Positions 34,488 to 44,701 of a stretch of 64,000 nt of DNA are shown here, one piece after another. The notes beneath the pieces were generated by a model, which saw only the letters and a program-made list of their open reading frames with translations, was not told the DNA's origin and searched no databases. Origin of the DNA: Vagococcus fluvialis bH819 (GTDB lineage Bacteria > Bacillota > Bacilli > Lactobacillales > Vagococcaceae); assembly GCF_900163795.1 (NCBI RefSeq), contig NZ_FWFD01000013.1:1-64000 (forward strand). Reading direction: 5' to 3'. The translations under genes and the position numbers were made by a program. The number at the start of each line of letters is the position of its first letter. Positions within the stretch are counted from its first letter, which is position 1.

Positions 34488-36540
34488 ATTAGCTGTTAAA
34501 AATGTAAAAACACAGTTTAAATACTATTTTATGTATTTTGTAAGTATGGTTTTTTCTGTCATGGTTTATTATAGTTTTGTTTCCATGAGCTTTGATGAAG
34601 AACTTATAAAACGAGCAGCAAGTGATATGAGAATCGATACTGGCCTTAGAGCTGGAAGTATCATGATAATTTTGTTTATTATTATTTTTATGTTTTCAGC
34701 CAATACTTTTTTTGTCAAAAGGCGGAAAAGAGAAATTGGTTTATATAATTTACTTGGTATGCGAAAAAGTCAAATTGGCACATTGTTTTTTGTGGAAAAT
34801 ATGATATTAGGAATTCTATCCTTAATATCAGGTATTATTTTAGGTATTATTTTTTCTAAATTATTTGCAATGTTACTCTTAAAGGCAATTCAAGTACCTG
34901 TTTCTAGTCATTTTATTTTTTCCTTTAAGGCACTTATTAATACTGTCGTTGTTTTTTTAGTTATCTTAGCACTTGTTTCTGTTAGAACAGCAGCCACAGT
35001 TTACAGGTATAAATTAATTACGTTATTTAAAGCTGAACAACAGAGTGAAGGTAGCTTAGTAATCAGATGGTATAATTGGTTATTCGGATTATCCGGTGTA
35101 CTACTCTTAATTACAGGTTATTTTCTTGCTAATAATTTTTTTAGATTAATGGTATGGTCTGAAGAAGAAATTTCGTTAAATGGTATGGGGATTTTGATTT
35201 TTCCGTTAGTTATTTTATTTATTTGTGTTTTTGGCACTTACTTATTTTTTGGCCATTTTTTAGGAATTATGCTTAATTTAACTCAAAAAATAAAAAGTCA
35301 TTACTACAAAGACCTGAATATGATAACAACAGGAAATTTAAGTTTTCATCTGAAAAAAAATGCGATGACTTTTGCGACAATTGCAGTCCTTTCAGGAACA
35401 GCATTAGCTTCTATTGGTGGAGCTGCAAGTGTTCAGTCTTTTTCATTAGGATTAGCAGATGCTGCCAACCCAACAACCTATAGTGTCGATGACGCATATT
35501 ATGAAAAACTCAAACAGTTTCTAAAAAATGAAAATCAGATAATCTCTGATGAAAATTATGTTGAGTTTAAGTATGTGGGGGGAAAGTTTAACTATAAAAA
35601 TAATAGTGATAAAAATAATGAGGCTACTTTCTATAATGTGATGTCATTAAGTCGTTATGAAAGTATTCAAAAAATGATTCCAACCATGGAATCACTAAAA
35701 ATTAATAAAGAAAAAGATGTTTCTCTACTAATGATGAGTATTAATCAAGCTTATATTGAAAGTGATACATTTTTTGAACATCAGGGAATTCTGGGAAATA
35801 TAGGAATAGTAAATGTGACTGATGTTCAATCAGACTTCATAGGTAATAGCAGAGATATGCGCCTACCTTACAATGTTGTGGTGGTGACTGATGAATTATA
35901 TAAAAAAATCGAAAGCAACTATACCTATCGTTATCATATAATTAATGTTAAAAATGCAGATAAAAATGAAGCGTTAGCGCAAGCCTCTCTCAAAGAGTTT
36001 GGATCTGTGTTAGAGGAAAAAAAGACGTTTATTGCAGCAACACAAGAAATAGATGGCAAGATGGTAGATACATTTGATGTGTTAAAAGAACCTGTAAACA
36101 AAGACAAACAGAGAGAGTATCGTACTCAAAATAGGATGAGTATTCGGTATCCGTATTATAGTAGTTTAGTGAAAAGTACTGGTTTGTTAATCTATGTAGC
36201 CGTTTTTCTAGGGGTAATTTTTATGATCGCTACTGGTAGTATTATTACATTGAAACAACTCTCAGAAGCAGAAGAAGAAAGTGATCGTTATGATATGTTA
36301 AGAAAATTGGGAACACCAAGAGCTATGATTAAAAAAAGTATCTATAAACAGAATTTTATAATCTTTTTTGCTCCATTATTTATCAGTTTATTGCATACTT
36401 ATTTTGCTTTGAAAGTTTTATTTGTATTGATTGGTGTTCCTAAGTTACTTTTAACGTATGTCTCTGTAGTCTTCTTAATTATTATCTATATCATTTTTTA
36501 TTTTGCAACATCCTCTTCTTATAATAAAATAGTGAGTTAA
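34474..36540 (+). CDS. BceB-type ABC transporter permease
   Basis: A 688-residue FtsX-like permease. It has two N-terminal membrane segments, a group of further segments up to ~residue 310, a large extracellular domain (~330-560) and three or four C-terminal segments. This layout is the BceB family, whose big loop binds lipid II-peptide complexes and signals to the BceS-like kinase. The start overlaps the ATPase gene (ATG 34474 or 34477). Confidence 0.92.
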   Translation: MMLSKLAVKNVKTQFKYYFMYFVSMVFSVMVYYSFVSMSFDEELIKRAASDMRIDTGLRAGSIMIILFIIIFMFSANTFFVKRRKREIGLYNLLGMRKSQIGTLFFVENMILGILSLISGIILGIIFSKLFAMLLLKAIQVPVSSHFIFSFKALINTVVVFLVILALVSVRTAATVYRYKLITLFKAEQQSEGSLVIRWYNWLFGLSGVLLLITGYFLANNFFRLMVWSEEEISLNGMGILIFPLVILFICVFGTYLFFGHFLGIMLNLTQKIKSHYYKDLNMITTGNLSFHLKKNAMTFATIAVLSGTALASIGGAASVQSFSLGLADAANPTTYSVDDAYYEKLKQFLKNENQIISDENYVEFKYVGGKFNYKNNSDKNNEATFYNVMSLSRYESIQKMIPTMESLKINKEKDVSLLMMSINQAYIESDTFFEHQGILGNIGIVNVTDVQSDFIGNSRDMRLPYNVVVVTDELYKKIESNYTYRYHIINVKNADKNEALAQASLKEFGSVLEEKKTFIAATQEIDGKMVDTFDVLKEPVNKDKQREYRTQNRMSIRYPYYSSLVKSTGLLIYVAVFLGVIFMIATGSIITLKQLSEAEEESDRYDMLRKLGTPRAMIKKSIYKQNFIIFFAPLFISLLHTYFALKVLFVLIGVPKLLLTYVSVVFLIIIYIIFYFATSSSYNKIVS

Positions 36541-36567
36541 TTTTTATTTACTATTTTTAATTTTGTA

Positions 36568-36617
36568 AAAAAAATAGAGCCTGACTTAATTAATTGAGTT
36601 AGACTTTATTTTTTTTA
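36568..36617 (+). terminator. Terminator after the BceAB-like genes
   Basis: An imperfect stem (AAAATAGAG..CTGACT with AGTTAG..CTTTATTTT) followed by eight T. Confidence 0.65.
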
Positions 36618-36705
36618 GATAGAATTGCATTTTGTCTCAATTATCGGTAAGCTTAAGGATAGCTTTAAGAATAAATAAGACTTTTAAGATTGATATGGTG
36701 AAAAA

Positions 36706-39318
36706 ATGACTATTAGAAAAAAAATAATTCCTTATACAATAAGTTTTATCTTACCAATGCTGATATTGTGTGTGGTATGGGCAGCATTGAACTTAGCTCC
36801 TTTTGGAGAATTAAATTTAATGGTGAGTGATTTAGGCTCACAATATTTACCTTTTTTAAATGCTTTCAAACGATTTTTTACAGAAGGTGGGGAGAATTTA
36901 TATTCCTTTGCTAATGGAATAGGAGGTCCGATGGAAGCAACAATTGCTTACTATTTGATGAGTCCGTTTAATTTTATTTCGTTATTATTTCCTTATACGA
37001 TGATGCCAATGGTGGTACTGCTGATTATAACACTAAAAATTTCTAGTATGAGTTTAACGATGTATACTTATCTAGATCTGCACTATAAACAGACCAATTG
37101 GATGACACATGCTTTTGCTTTAGCTTACAGTCTTTGTGGCTTTGTAGTTGTCTATCTATTAAATTTTATGTGGCTAGATGTTTTAATTCTTTTTCCATTA
37201 CTTGTATTAGGGTTAGAGAGAGTGTGGCATGAAAAAAAATATGGCCTATATTGCCTTACTTTATTTTTGTCAATTTTAACCAATTATTATTTAGGTTACA
37301 TGGTATGTATTTTTGCAGTAGTTTATAGTGTTTATATTTACTACTTAAAATTTGAAAGAAAACCAGCTGGAAAAAATATCAAGTTATTATTAAGTAGATG
37401 GCAACTATTTTTTGTCACCTCATTATTATCAGGTTTAGCAACTGCCTTTATGTTAGTACCAGCGATTTTGGGAATGCTTCAAACAGGTAAATCAAGTTTT
37501 CATATGCAGGATTTTTTATTAAAACCTCGCTTTGGTTTGGAAGTTTTTTCTCAGATGGGATTAGGGACTGTTAATTATGATATTAGATTAGACCATTTAC
37601 CTATGATTTATTCGGGTGTTTTTGTTTGGTTGCTTGCCTTTTTGTATTTTACTTTACCAATTGTACCAAAAAGAAAAAAAAGAGCTATGGCGTGCCTTTT
37701 AGTAGCTATTTATTTTAGTTTCTTTTTTGAAATTTTTAACACAGTTTGGCATATGTTTCAAAGTCCAGCAGGTTTCCCTTATCGAAATGCATTTATTTTC
37801 AGTTTTATATTAATTAAATTGGCATATGAAACGTATCTATATTCTCGATTAACTGAGGATAAAGAAATAATTAAAAAACGCCTTATTCTAGCAGGTGCCA
37901 CTTTTTCTATCTTACTAACGATCGGTCAGTTCTTTTTAGTTAATCAAGCCAAAGAAGAATATCTATTGTCAAATAAATACTTTCTATTGAATATAGTGAT
38001 TGTCTGGCTAATTGTCTTCATTTTAACTATAAAAATAAATAAACCAACTGTAACTTGGCGTGTGATAATGATTTTATGTGTCTCACTAGAGTTAGGTGGG
38101 AATTTATGGATTTCAATGAAGGACATCCCATTTGGTGATCAAAATAAATATGCCAAAATGTATGAGGAACAAGAAGTTTTATTGAAACAACTATGTTCTG
38201 GTCGAGAGGACTTATTCCGTATTAATCAAAAAATTGAAACAGAACAAATGGGATATAAAGAAATAAATAATGGGTACAATAATCCAGTATTATTTGGTTA
38301 TGCGGGTGTCTCTAGTTACACGTCCACTTTAGATTCTAAGGTTCAAAATACACTAACTGACTTAGGCTTGTATTCGAAAAATGAACGGCGCTTTTCTTAT
38401 GTAGACGAGTCTCAAGTAGCTAACTTACTACTCGATGTTAATTACACGGTTAATCCTAAAAAAATCTCTCATAAAGATGCTGAACTTTTAGAAGAACAAG
38501 AAATAGCTAATATCTATAAAAATAAAGAAGCAATAGGAAGTGCTTTCTTAGCTTATCCAGAGCTTGGAAAAATAAAATTAAAATCAGGAGCAGTGATTGA
38601 AAATCAAGAAAATATTTTACAAAGTATCAGACCATTAACAAATGAAAATTATTTTAACCCAGTAGACAATAGACACTTAACAAAAGAAATTGACCATTAT
38701 GAAATGAAAGGTAAGACTAGTGTTGAAGGCATAAATTACCTTTACATGCCAAATGCTATTTGGGATAATGTGACATATTTTTCAGTCAATGGTAAAGAAG
38801 TAAAAACTGATTTACTGATAATAACTAATCAATTGTTTAATCTAGGTCATTTTGATGAAGATGAAGAAATAAAACTTGAATTTAGATTAAATGATAAATT
38901 AGAAACAACTGACATGAAATGGGTAAGTCTAGATCAATCCCAATTTGATCAACTTATAGCTTCTCAAAAAGAAGAAGGAATTTCTTTAGATAAAGGGAAG
39001 TTGGGTAGTTTAAGCACGCAGGTAAATGTAGATTCTAAAAAAGAATTACTGTATGTTTCAATACCTTATGACAAAAATTGGCAAATTAAGGTAGATGGAA
39101 AAAAAATAGAACCTAAGAGAATCGTAGGTGATTTTATTGGGATTGAACTTAAACAAGGTAAGCATGAAATTAACTTTAATTACCAATCTAAATCGTTTAT
39201 TTTGGGATTAATGATCAGCATTGTAACTATTACTATCTCAGTAGTGCTGATTTGGATTGATCAAAGGAAAAAAAATAAGATAAGTGATATACTAAGTAAT
39301 ATAAAAAATGAGAGGTGA
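36706..39318 (+). CDS. YfhO-family polytopic membrane protein
   Basis: An 870-residue protein with about 12-14 membrane segments in residues 1-460, an extracellular domain (~460-830) and a last membrane segment near 840. The start [19 protein letters not shown] resembles the YfhO family of GT-C-like glycosyltransferases. In Bacillus and Listeria, YfhO-like proteins glycosylate teichoic acids. The stop overlaps the start region of the aminopeptidase gene. The RBS is weak (GGTG). Substrate is inferred from family only. Confidence 0.88.
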   Translation: MTIRKKIIPYTISFILPMLILCVVWAALNLAPFGELNLMVSDLGSQYLPFLNAFKRFFTEGGENLYSFANGIGGPMEATIAYYLMSPFNFISLLFPYTMMPMVVLLIITLKISSMSLTMYTYLDLHYKQTNWMTHAFALAYSLCGFVVVYLLNFMWLDVLILFPLLVLGLERVWHEKKYGLYCLTLFLSILTNYYLGYMVCIFAVVYSVYIYYLKFERKPAGKNIKLLLSRWQLFFVTSLLSGLATAFMLVPAILGMLQTGKSSFHMQDFLLKPRFGLEVFSQMGLGTVNYDIRLDHLPMIYSGVFVWLLAFLYFTLPIVPKRKKRAMACLLVAIYFSFFFEIFNTVWHMFQSPAGFPYRNAFIFSFILIKLAYETYLYSRLTEDKEIIKKRLILAGATFSILLTIGQFFLVNQAKEEYLLSNKYFLLNIVIVWLIVFILTIKINKPTVTWRVIMILCVSLELGGNLWISMKDIPFGDQNKYAKMYEEQEVLLKQLCSGREDLFRINQKIETEQMGYKEINNGYNNPVLFGYAGVSSYTSTLDSKVQNTLTDLGLYSKNERRFSYVDESQVANLLLDVNYTVNPKKISHKDAELLEEQEIANIYKNKEAIGSAFLAYPELGKIKLKSGAVIENQENILQSIRPLTNENYFNPVDNRHLTKEIDHYEMKGKTSVEGINYLYMPNAIWDNVTYFSVNGKEVKTDLLIITNQLFNLGHFDEDEEIKLEFRLNDKLETTDMKWVSLDQSQFDQLIASQKEEGISLDKGKLGSLSTQVNVDSKKELLYVSIPYDKNWQIKVDGKKIEPKRIVGDFIGIELKQGKHEINFNYQSKSFILGLMISIVTITISVVLIWIDQRKKNKISDILSNIKNER

Positions 39319-39323
39319 TGTTG

Positions 39324-40409
39324 ATGTTAGAAAAAAATGAAGAATTATTTTTAAAAGAATTAACAGATGCTAAAGGAGTTCCGGGAAATGAGGAACAAGT
39401 TCGCAATATTTTTAAAAAATATGCAGAGCCTCATTCAGATAAAATTTTCTACGATGGCTTAGGTGGGATCAATGCACGTCATATTGGGGATAAAGAAGGT
39501 CCAAAAGTATTAATCTCAGGACATATGGACGAAGTTGGCTTTATGGTTACAAAAATTACTGAAAAAGGATTCCTAGAATTCCAAACTTTAGGCGGCTGGT
39601 GGGGGCAAGTAATGCTTGCCCAACAAGTAACGATTACAACTGGATCGGGACAAGAAATCCACGGGGTGATTGGTTCAAAACCACCTCATGTTTTAACTGC
39701 AGAAGCACGTAAAAAACCGTATGAAATTACTGATATGTTTATTGATATCGGTGCGGCAAGCGAAAAAGAAGCAAGTGAGTGGGGCATTAAACCAGGTGAT
39801 ATGGTAACACCATATATTGAGTACCAACGTTTAAATGGCTCTAAATACTTATTAGCTAAAGCTTGGGATAATCGTATTGGGACAGCTGTTTCATTGAAAG
39901 TTTTAGAAAACTTAGCTAAAGAAGGTCATCCAAACATTCTTTTTGCAGGGAGCAACGTCCAAGAAGAAGTTGGTTTACGTGGGGCAAGAACAAGTACTCA
40001 CTTAGTGAATCCTGATATTGCCTTTGCCCTTGATACAGGTACAGCAGGGGATACTCCAGGGATGACACCTAAAGAAGCGGATTCAGTTCTAGGAAAAGGA
40101 CCTCAAATTATTATTTTTGATGCTTCAATGATTCCGCATAAAAAATTACGTGATTTTGTGATTGGGATTGCTGAAGAATTAGAGATTCCTTTCCAGTATA
40201 CGGTTATTACAGGTGGCGGAACAGATGCAGGGATGCAACATCTAACAAGAGATGGGATTCCTTCTCTAGCAATTACCGTATCAACACGTTACTTACATTC
40301 ACATACATCAGTTATTCATGAAGATGATTACTTGAATACGGTGAAACTAGTAACAGAAGTTGTAAAACGTTTAGATGCTGATAAAGTAAAAGAATTAAGA
40401 GAGTATTAA
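39324..40409 (+). CDS. M42-family metallo-aminopeptidase (PepA/FrvX-like)
   Basis: A 361-residue zinc/cobalt aminopeptidase. Motifs for the dinuclear site: SGHMDEVGF (His and Asp), AWDNRIG (bridging Asp), [11 protein letters not shown] (Glu pair), ALDTG and [12 protein letters not shown] (His). In lactic acid bacteria the relative PepA cleaves N-terminal Glu or Asp. ATG 39324 is spaced 8 bases from GAGAGG; starts at 39315 or 39318 are too close. Overlaps yfhO by position only at the RBS. Ends at a hairpin that resembles the half-repeat. Confidence 0.93.
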   Translation: MLEKNEELFLKELTDAKGVPGNEEQVRNIFKKYAEPHSDKIFYDGLGGINARHIGDKEGPKVLISGHMDEVGFMVTKITEKGFLEFQTLGGWWGQVMLAQQVTITTGSGQEIHGVIGSKPPHVLTAEARKKPYEITDMFIDIGAASEKEASEWGIKPGDMVTPYIEYQRLNGSKYLLAKAWDNRIGTAVSLKVLENLAKEGHPNILFAGSNVQEEVGLRGARTSTHLVNPDIAFALDTGTAGDTPGMTPKEADSVLGKGPQIIIFDASMIPHKKLRDFVIGIAEELEIPFQYTVITGGGTDAGMQHLTRDGIPSLAITVSTRYLHSHTSVIHEDDYLNTVKLVTEVVKRLDADKVKELREY

Positions 40410-40454
40410 AAAAGAGCGATTCGTTCCAAGAGACTGGGAGGAATCGTTCTTTTA
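40408..40454 (+). terminator. Terminator after the aminopeptidase, related to the repeat family
   Basis: AGAGCGATTC and GAATCGTTCT form the stem. The loop GTTCCAAGAGACTGGGAG looks like the GCTCCAAGCAACTGGAG core of the intergenic repeats. A T run follows. Confidence 0.75.
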
Positions 40455-40461
40455 CTTTCTT

Positions 40462-40492
40462 TAATTGCTTGGAGCAAAACGCCTTTTTCATC
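40462..40492 (-). repeat. Half-length repeat copy, 124 bp downstream of the full copy
   Basis: On the minus strand: GATGAAAAAGGCGTTTTGCTCC, then AAGCAATTAA. It begins exactly 124 bp after the full copy at 40616, the same period as the metQ array. Confidence 0.7.
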
Positions 40493-40508
40493 ACGCTTTT
40501 GTAGTCCG

Positions 40509-40616
40509 GAATAAAAAATCTGCTCCCGCGACAACTTCAAAAATTAAAATCAATTCAAAAAGCACGAATTATTTTTTATTTCCTCCAGTTGCTTGGAGCA
40601 AAACGATTTTTTATTC
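40509..40616 (-). repeat. Full nested-hairpin repeat overlapping the ABC ATPase stop codon
   Basis: Read on minus: GAATAAAAAATC pairs perfectly with GATTTTTTATTC (12 bp). Inside lie CTCC/GGAG, CAACT/AGTTG and an AAAT..AATTC/GAATT..ATTT distal arm. The TAA stop of the ABC ATPase gene lies within the outer stem. Confidence 0.85.
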
Positions 40617-41597
40617 ACTCTGTGTATATATACTCCTCACTACATCTTGGACAGTGGTTCTTGCGACTGCCATTTTATTGATACTAAATTGGCGGTATAA
40701 TTTACTTAAAATTTCTTTTTCGTTTTGTTCTTCTTGATTAATGGTGATAGACATGGTAACGCCTTCTAAGGAATGATTTAAATCATATTCACTTAAGAAG
40801 TGTTCAAGCTCAGATAGTTCTTCAAGTTCAATATCAAATTGAATAGTGGTATTGCTTGAAAAGTGATTTAACATGGCTTCTTTTGAGCCATCATAAATAA
40901 TGTGCCCCTCTTCGATGATAATAATTCTATCACATAATAACTCAATTTCATTTAAGTCATGGGTTGTTAAAATAATGGTGACATTCTCTTGTTGATTAAT
41001 TAGTTTTAATGTTTTTAAAATTTTATCTTTGATCATAATATCAAGACCAATTGTAGGCTCATCTAAGTAAATAACTTTAGGAGAATGGATTAATGCTATA
41101 GCAATATCCATTAAAACGCGTTGTCCTAAAGAAAGGGATCTAACTTGCTGAATCCAAAGTTTTTTGATACCCATATGTTCTTCTAAAAGTTTTAATTGTC
41201 GCTCAAAATCTTCATCAGATACATCATAAATTTCTTTTAATAACTTAAAATTATCTTCCACAGTTAAATCCCAATTCATTTGAGTTCTTTGTCCAAAAAC
41301 GACACTAATATTTTTAGCGTTTTTAATGCGTGATTCATAAGGAGTAATGCCATTAACCTGACAACTTCCAGCAGTTGGTGTTAAAATGCCTGTCATCATT
41401 TTTATAGTGGTTGATTTACCGGCTCCATTTGTCCCGATAAAACCGACAATTTCTCCTGGATAGATATCAAAACTAGCCTCTTGAACAGCATATTTAGGTA
41501 TTTTTTTTGATTTGAAAATACCTGTTTTTTGTCTTAAGTAGAACGTTTTTGAAATATTTTTAACTGAAATAACAGGGTTAGTTTCCGGCACTTTCAT
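40611..41597 (-). CDS. ABC-2-type exporter ATPase (NatA-like)
   Basis: A 328-residue ATPase with Walker A GTNGAGKSTTIKMM, signature LSLGQR, Walker B VIYLDEPTIGLD and switch His in TTHD. A C-terminal extension (residues ~235-328) is typical of ATPases that pair with PF06182-type permeases. ATG 41597 follows AAGGAG; the frame start at 41633 lies deeper inside the permease gene. Third gene of a three-gene operon. Its stop codon is inside a hairpin repeat. Confidence 0.9.
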   Translation of the reverse strand: MKVPETNPVISVKNISKTFYLRQKTGIFKSKKIPKYAVQEASFDIYPGEIVGFIGTNGAGKSTTIKMMTGILTPTAGSCQVNGITPYESRIKNAKNISVVFGQRTQMNWDLTVEDNFKLLKEIYDVSDEDFERQLKLLEEHMGIKKLWIQQVRSLSLGQRVLMDIAIALIHSPKVIYLDEPTIGLDIMIKDKILKTLKLINQQENVTIILTTHDLNEIELLCDRIIIIEEGHIIYDGSKEAMLNHFSSNTTIQFDIELEELSELEHFLSEYDLNHSLEGVTMSITINQEEQNEKEILSKLYRQFSINKMAVARTTVQDVVRSIYTQSE

Positions 41598-42369
41598 AAA
41601 TTTTAACTCCTTTTTTCCAGATAGTAGAAGCAAGTAATGTAAAAATAATAGTCACTCCCAAAATGGTAATAGTTGTTTGATTCAATAAAGTAGAAGTAAA
41701 AATTAATTCTGATGGGACTGCCGCTACGATACCAAAGGGGATTAAGTAAGTGAAAAAACCTCTAACAACAGGTGGATAAATAGATAAAGGATATTTGGTT
41801 AAATCACTTAGTCCATAAATAGAACGTAGAACATTCATACTTTTTTTCATCCAGAAAGCAAGAGACGCACCAATGGTTTTAATAGCAGTATAAATGATAC
41901 AGCCTGTAATTAAATAAATAATTCCAAGAAAGATAGAGATGATTGGATTCGGGAAATTAATCCCTGTAATAGCATAAACAGTAATAACTATACCAACAAA
42001 AATTTCACCTAAAGCATCAAACTGAACGCGTTCGCAGATAACTTGAAAATAAGGACTAACCGGTCGGACTAAATAACGATCAAATTCTCCTTTAACCACA
42101 CTTTGTCTTGCAAAAATCCATAAATAGTCACTGTATAAATGATCTAATCCTCTAGGAATTTGAGAAAAGCCATAGATAAATAAAACTTGGTAAAAATTAT
42201 AGCCATTTACAGAAGGAATTCGTCCAAAGGTTACCTTTAAAAACAATAAAGCAGATACTTGGATAGCTAAAAAAGCTGTGAAACCAATAACAAAATTTGC
42301 AGTCGACATTTTTAAAATTTTAAAAGAATTATTGAGATAAACTTTGTATAGCTTTAAATAACGTTTCAT
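41578..42369 (-). CDS. ABC-2 family permease, second subunit
   Basis: A 263-residue protein with six membrane segments, of the ABC2_membrane_6 (PF06182) type. It contains SVVKGEFDRYLVRPVSPYF, a motif shared with the upstream permease (LAYELVRPVSYIW), so the two probably form a heterodimer. Starts 3 bp after the upstream gene and overlaps the ATPase gene by 20 bp. Substrate unknown. Confidence 0.88.
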   Translation of the reverse strand: MKRYLKLYKVYLNNSFKILKMSTANFVIGFTAFLAIQVSALLFLKVTFGRIPSVNGYNFYQVLFIYGFSQIPRGLDHLYSDYLWIFARQSVVKGEFDRYLVRPVSPYFQVICERVQFDALGEIFVGIVITVYAITGINFPNPIISIFLGIIYLITGCIIYTAIKTIGASLAFWMKKSMNVLRSIYGLSDLTKYPLSIYPPVVRGFFTYLIPFGIVAAVPSELIFTSTLLNQTTITILGVTIIFTLLASTIWKKGVKIYESAGN

Positions 42370-42372
42370 TTT

Positions 42373-43176
42373 TTAGCCTCCATTGATTGTAATATTCTTA
42401 ATAGCATGACGCCAAAAAAATAGACAAAGACCTGCAAAAATCCCTAGCCAAACTATTTGGATAGTTAAGTTAGTTATAATTTCTTCAGTAGATAATTTAC
42501 CCAAAAAAACCATCGTTGGAAAATACGATAAATATTGAAATGGTGTTTTTAAAAAGAAGCCCCGAATTGATTCTGGAAGCATGGCTAAAGGGAATAAGGC
42601 ACCGGAAAGAAGGCTAATGAAACTTCCTTTAAAAAGTAAAAATCCCCAAGAATAATTTAGATAAAAAGCAGAATAACCAAAAAGTAAATTAACACAAAAC
42701 ATTAAGCCAACGCTGATTGAAATGATTAATAAAAATAGCAAAGCACGTATAATTGCTACAGAAAATGCTTCTTGTTGAGTAATATAAAAAATGACACCTA
42801 TCATTGTGGGGATACCAATAATAAGAATACTAGTGGTCGCACGAGCAAGACCTTGAAAAAATAGTTTCCAAATATAAGAGACTGGTCGAACAAGTTCATA
42901 AGCTAAATTACCATCTTGGATGTCTCCAGCAACTTGAAAATCATTATCTAATTCCATAAATTGTGTGGCAATCATTGAAATAATCGTGTAAAGAATGATT
43001 TCTTGATAAGTTAAGCCTTCAATAACACCATCGTCAGTAGATGAGTAGACCAGATTCCAAATAAATAAAACTGCAACTAATTGTATGAAACCACGTAATA
43101 GATAAGATATAAAATTAATCCGATACTGCGCTTCTGATTTTAAGAAGAAGCGATAATAAGCAAGCCCTTTTTTCAT
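42373..43176 (-). CDS. ABC-2 family permease, first subunit
   Basis: A 267-residue six-helix permease related to the following gene. The cytoplasmic motif IQDGNLAYELVRPVSY is characteristic of PF06182 permeases. First gene of the operon, preceded by an RBS (ATGGAGG). Exported substrate cannot be told. Confidence 0.88.
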   Translation of the reverse strand: MKKGLAYYRFFLKSEAQYRINFISYLLRGFIQLVAVLFIWNLVYSSTDDGVIEGLTYQEIILYTIISMIATQFMELDNDFQVAGDIQDGNLAYELVRPVSYIWKLFFQGLARATTSILIIGIPTMIGVIFYITQQEAFSVAIIRALLFLLIISISVGLMFCVNLLFGYSAFYLNYSWGFLLFKGSFISLLSGALFPLAMLPESIRGFFLKTPFQYLSYFPTMVFLGKLSTEEIITNLTIQIVWLGIFAGLCLFFWRHAIKNITINGG

Positions 43177-43301
43177 CTAAACCTCCATTGTATTATCTCT
43201 ATTGAAAATGATAGCGTAATCATTATATATTTTTAAGAGACACATAGATACATGTTACCGTTAACAAAAATAATCTAAAATAGTATTTATAGTCTTTTAA
43301 C

Positions 43302-43337
43302 ATAAAAAAACAGACATTATAAAAATGTCTGTTTAAC
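43302..43337. terminator. Terminator after the TetR gene
   Basis: AAACAGACATT and AATGTCTGTTT form the stem; flanking A and T runs suit the minus-strand transcript. Confidence 0.8.
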
Positions 43338-43341
43338 CGGA

Positions 43342-43938
43342 TCATAAAACACCCTGTGTGATCCATTTAGTTCTAAATCGATAATCTTTAACGAGTTCTT
43401 CTGTAGACCAGTCATTAGCAATATAACCTGTTAAGGAATTCATAACAAGTTCCATAATAAAGAAGAGAAAGCTAACCGATTCATCATGATTTTCAATGTG
43501 AATATGACTGGCAGTTAAAATGTCAGTCCACTGAGTAATCAGAGGATTACCTGGTGCCATGGGAAAACGTTTATAAGCGGATAAATCATTTGATTCAGAG
43601 AGCAGGCGAAGGCTCTTCCAATATTCACTTTCATGATCAAGCTTACTACACCATATTAGGTATTTTTCAATGCCAATAAAAAATTGATTTTTATCTTCTT
43701 GAATATATTTAATGATATCTTGATGGATAACAATAGAATACTTATTGATAATATAAGTATAAGCATCTTCTAGATCATCAAAATATTTATAAAAAGCACC
43801 ACGGGACATATGCATCTTGCTAACAATTTCAGATACTTTGACCTGGCTAATAGGTTGATCAAAAAAAACATTTAGTAAAACATGATCTATATTTTTTTTC
43901 TTTTCATCGGATAAGTTTAAAAAAGTTTCGTGTGGCAT
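43342..43938 (-). CDS. TetR-family regulator of the adjacent ABC exporter
   Basis: A 198-residue TetR protein. The HTH region is QVKVSEIVSKMHMSRGAFYK followed by YFDDLEDAYTYI. The C-terminal ligand domain is unspecific. It lies downstream of, and in line with, an ABC permease/ATPase pair whose promoter region holds two identical 17-bp palindromes; it is the obvious candidate to bind them. The gap to the ATPase gene is 78 bp. Confidence 0.88.
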   Translation of the reverse strand: MPHETFLNLSDEKKKNIDHVLLNVFFDQPISQVKVSEIVSKMHMSRGAFYKYFDDLEDAYTYIINKYSIVIHQDIIKYIQEDKNQFFIGIEKYLIWCSKLDHESEYWKSLRLLSESNDLSAYKRFPMAPGNPLITQWTDILTASHIHIENHDESVSFLFFIMELVMNSLTGYIANDWSTEELVKDYRFRTKWITQGVL

Positions 43939-44016
43939 GTCCTTAAACTCCTTCTATGTTCATATGAATGATTTCACACTTATTTTAACATAGAAGTTCA
44001 AAGAAAAGGGAAGCTT

Positions 44017-44697
44017 TTAAAAGTCTTTCACTTCAACGAGTTCACCGTCACGCATTTCAAAGACGCGATCGCTCCATTTAATCATTCGATGATCATGAGT
44101 TACCATAACTGTCGCCTTTTGTTTTTCATGTGCTTCTTTAACAAGTAACTTAACAACATCATAAGCGTGTTCTGTATCAATACTTGCTGTTGGTTCGTCT
44201 GCCAGTATTAAATGAGGTTCATTGAAAAGAGCTCGCCCAATAGCAACTCTTTGTCTTTCACCACCAGATAAATCTTTAGGAAACTTATCTTTTAAATCAT
44301 AAATATCAAGTGATTTTAATAATGTCTCAATTTTTTCATCTTGTTTCTTTGCTTTATTAACTTTATCAACTAAATAAAATTGTTCTTTAATAGTTAAAAA
44401 AGGAATCAAGTTAGAGGCTTGCAAAATAAAACCGATTTCTTGAAATCTAAGTTTTGAACGTTCTTTTTCTGACAAGTTTGTAAAAGAAATATCATTAATT
44501 CTAATATCTCCATTAGTTGGCTGTTGAAGGCCACCAGAAATAGTTAAAAAAGTACTTTTTCCAGATCCAGAAGGCCCAATAATACTAATGAACTCACCTT
44601 GTTTAACTGTAAAATTAATTTTCTTAAGGGCATGAATTTCTTCTTTCCCTTGTTTAAATGTTTTCGTAATGTCTTTCATAACGAGCATGTCTTTCAT
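44017..44697 (-). CDS. MacB/LolD-type ABC transporter ATPase
   Basis: A 226-residue ATPase with Walker A GPSGSGKSTFLT, signature LSGGERQRVAIGRAL, Walker B LILADEPTASID and switch His in MVTHDHRM. Of the type that pairs with FtsX-like permeases. ATG 44697 follows GGAGG of the permease stop region; the frame start at 44712 lies in the permease gene. Part of a permease-ATPase-TetR operon. Confidence 0.92.
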   Translation of the reverse strand: MKDMLVMKDITKTFKQGKEEIHALKKINFTVKQGEFISIIGPSGSGKSTFLTISGGLQQPTNGDIRINDISFTNLSEKERSKLRFQEIGFILQASNLIPFLTIKEQFYLVDKVNKAKKQDEKIETLLKSLDIYDLKDKFPKDLSGGERQRVAIGRALFNEPHLILADEPTASIDTEHAYDVVKLLVKEAHEKQKATVMVTHDHRMIKWSDRVFEMRDGELVEVKDF

Positions 44698-44701
44698 CTT
44701 T

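Noticed and set aside
40465-40737. Plus-strand 90-residue frame at 40465-40737
   Set aside because: It runs across the hairpin repeats and the end of the ABC ATPase gene on the other strand. Composition and lack of an RBS argue against it.
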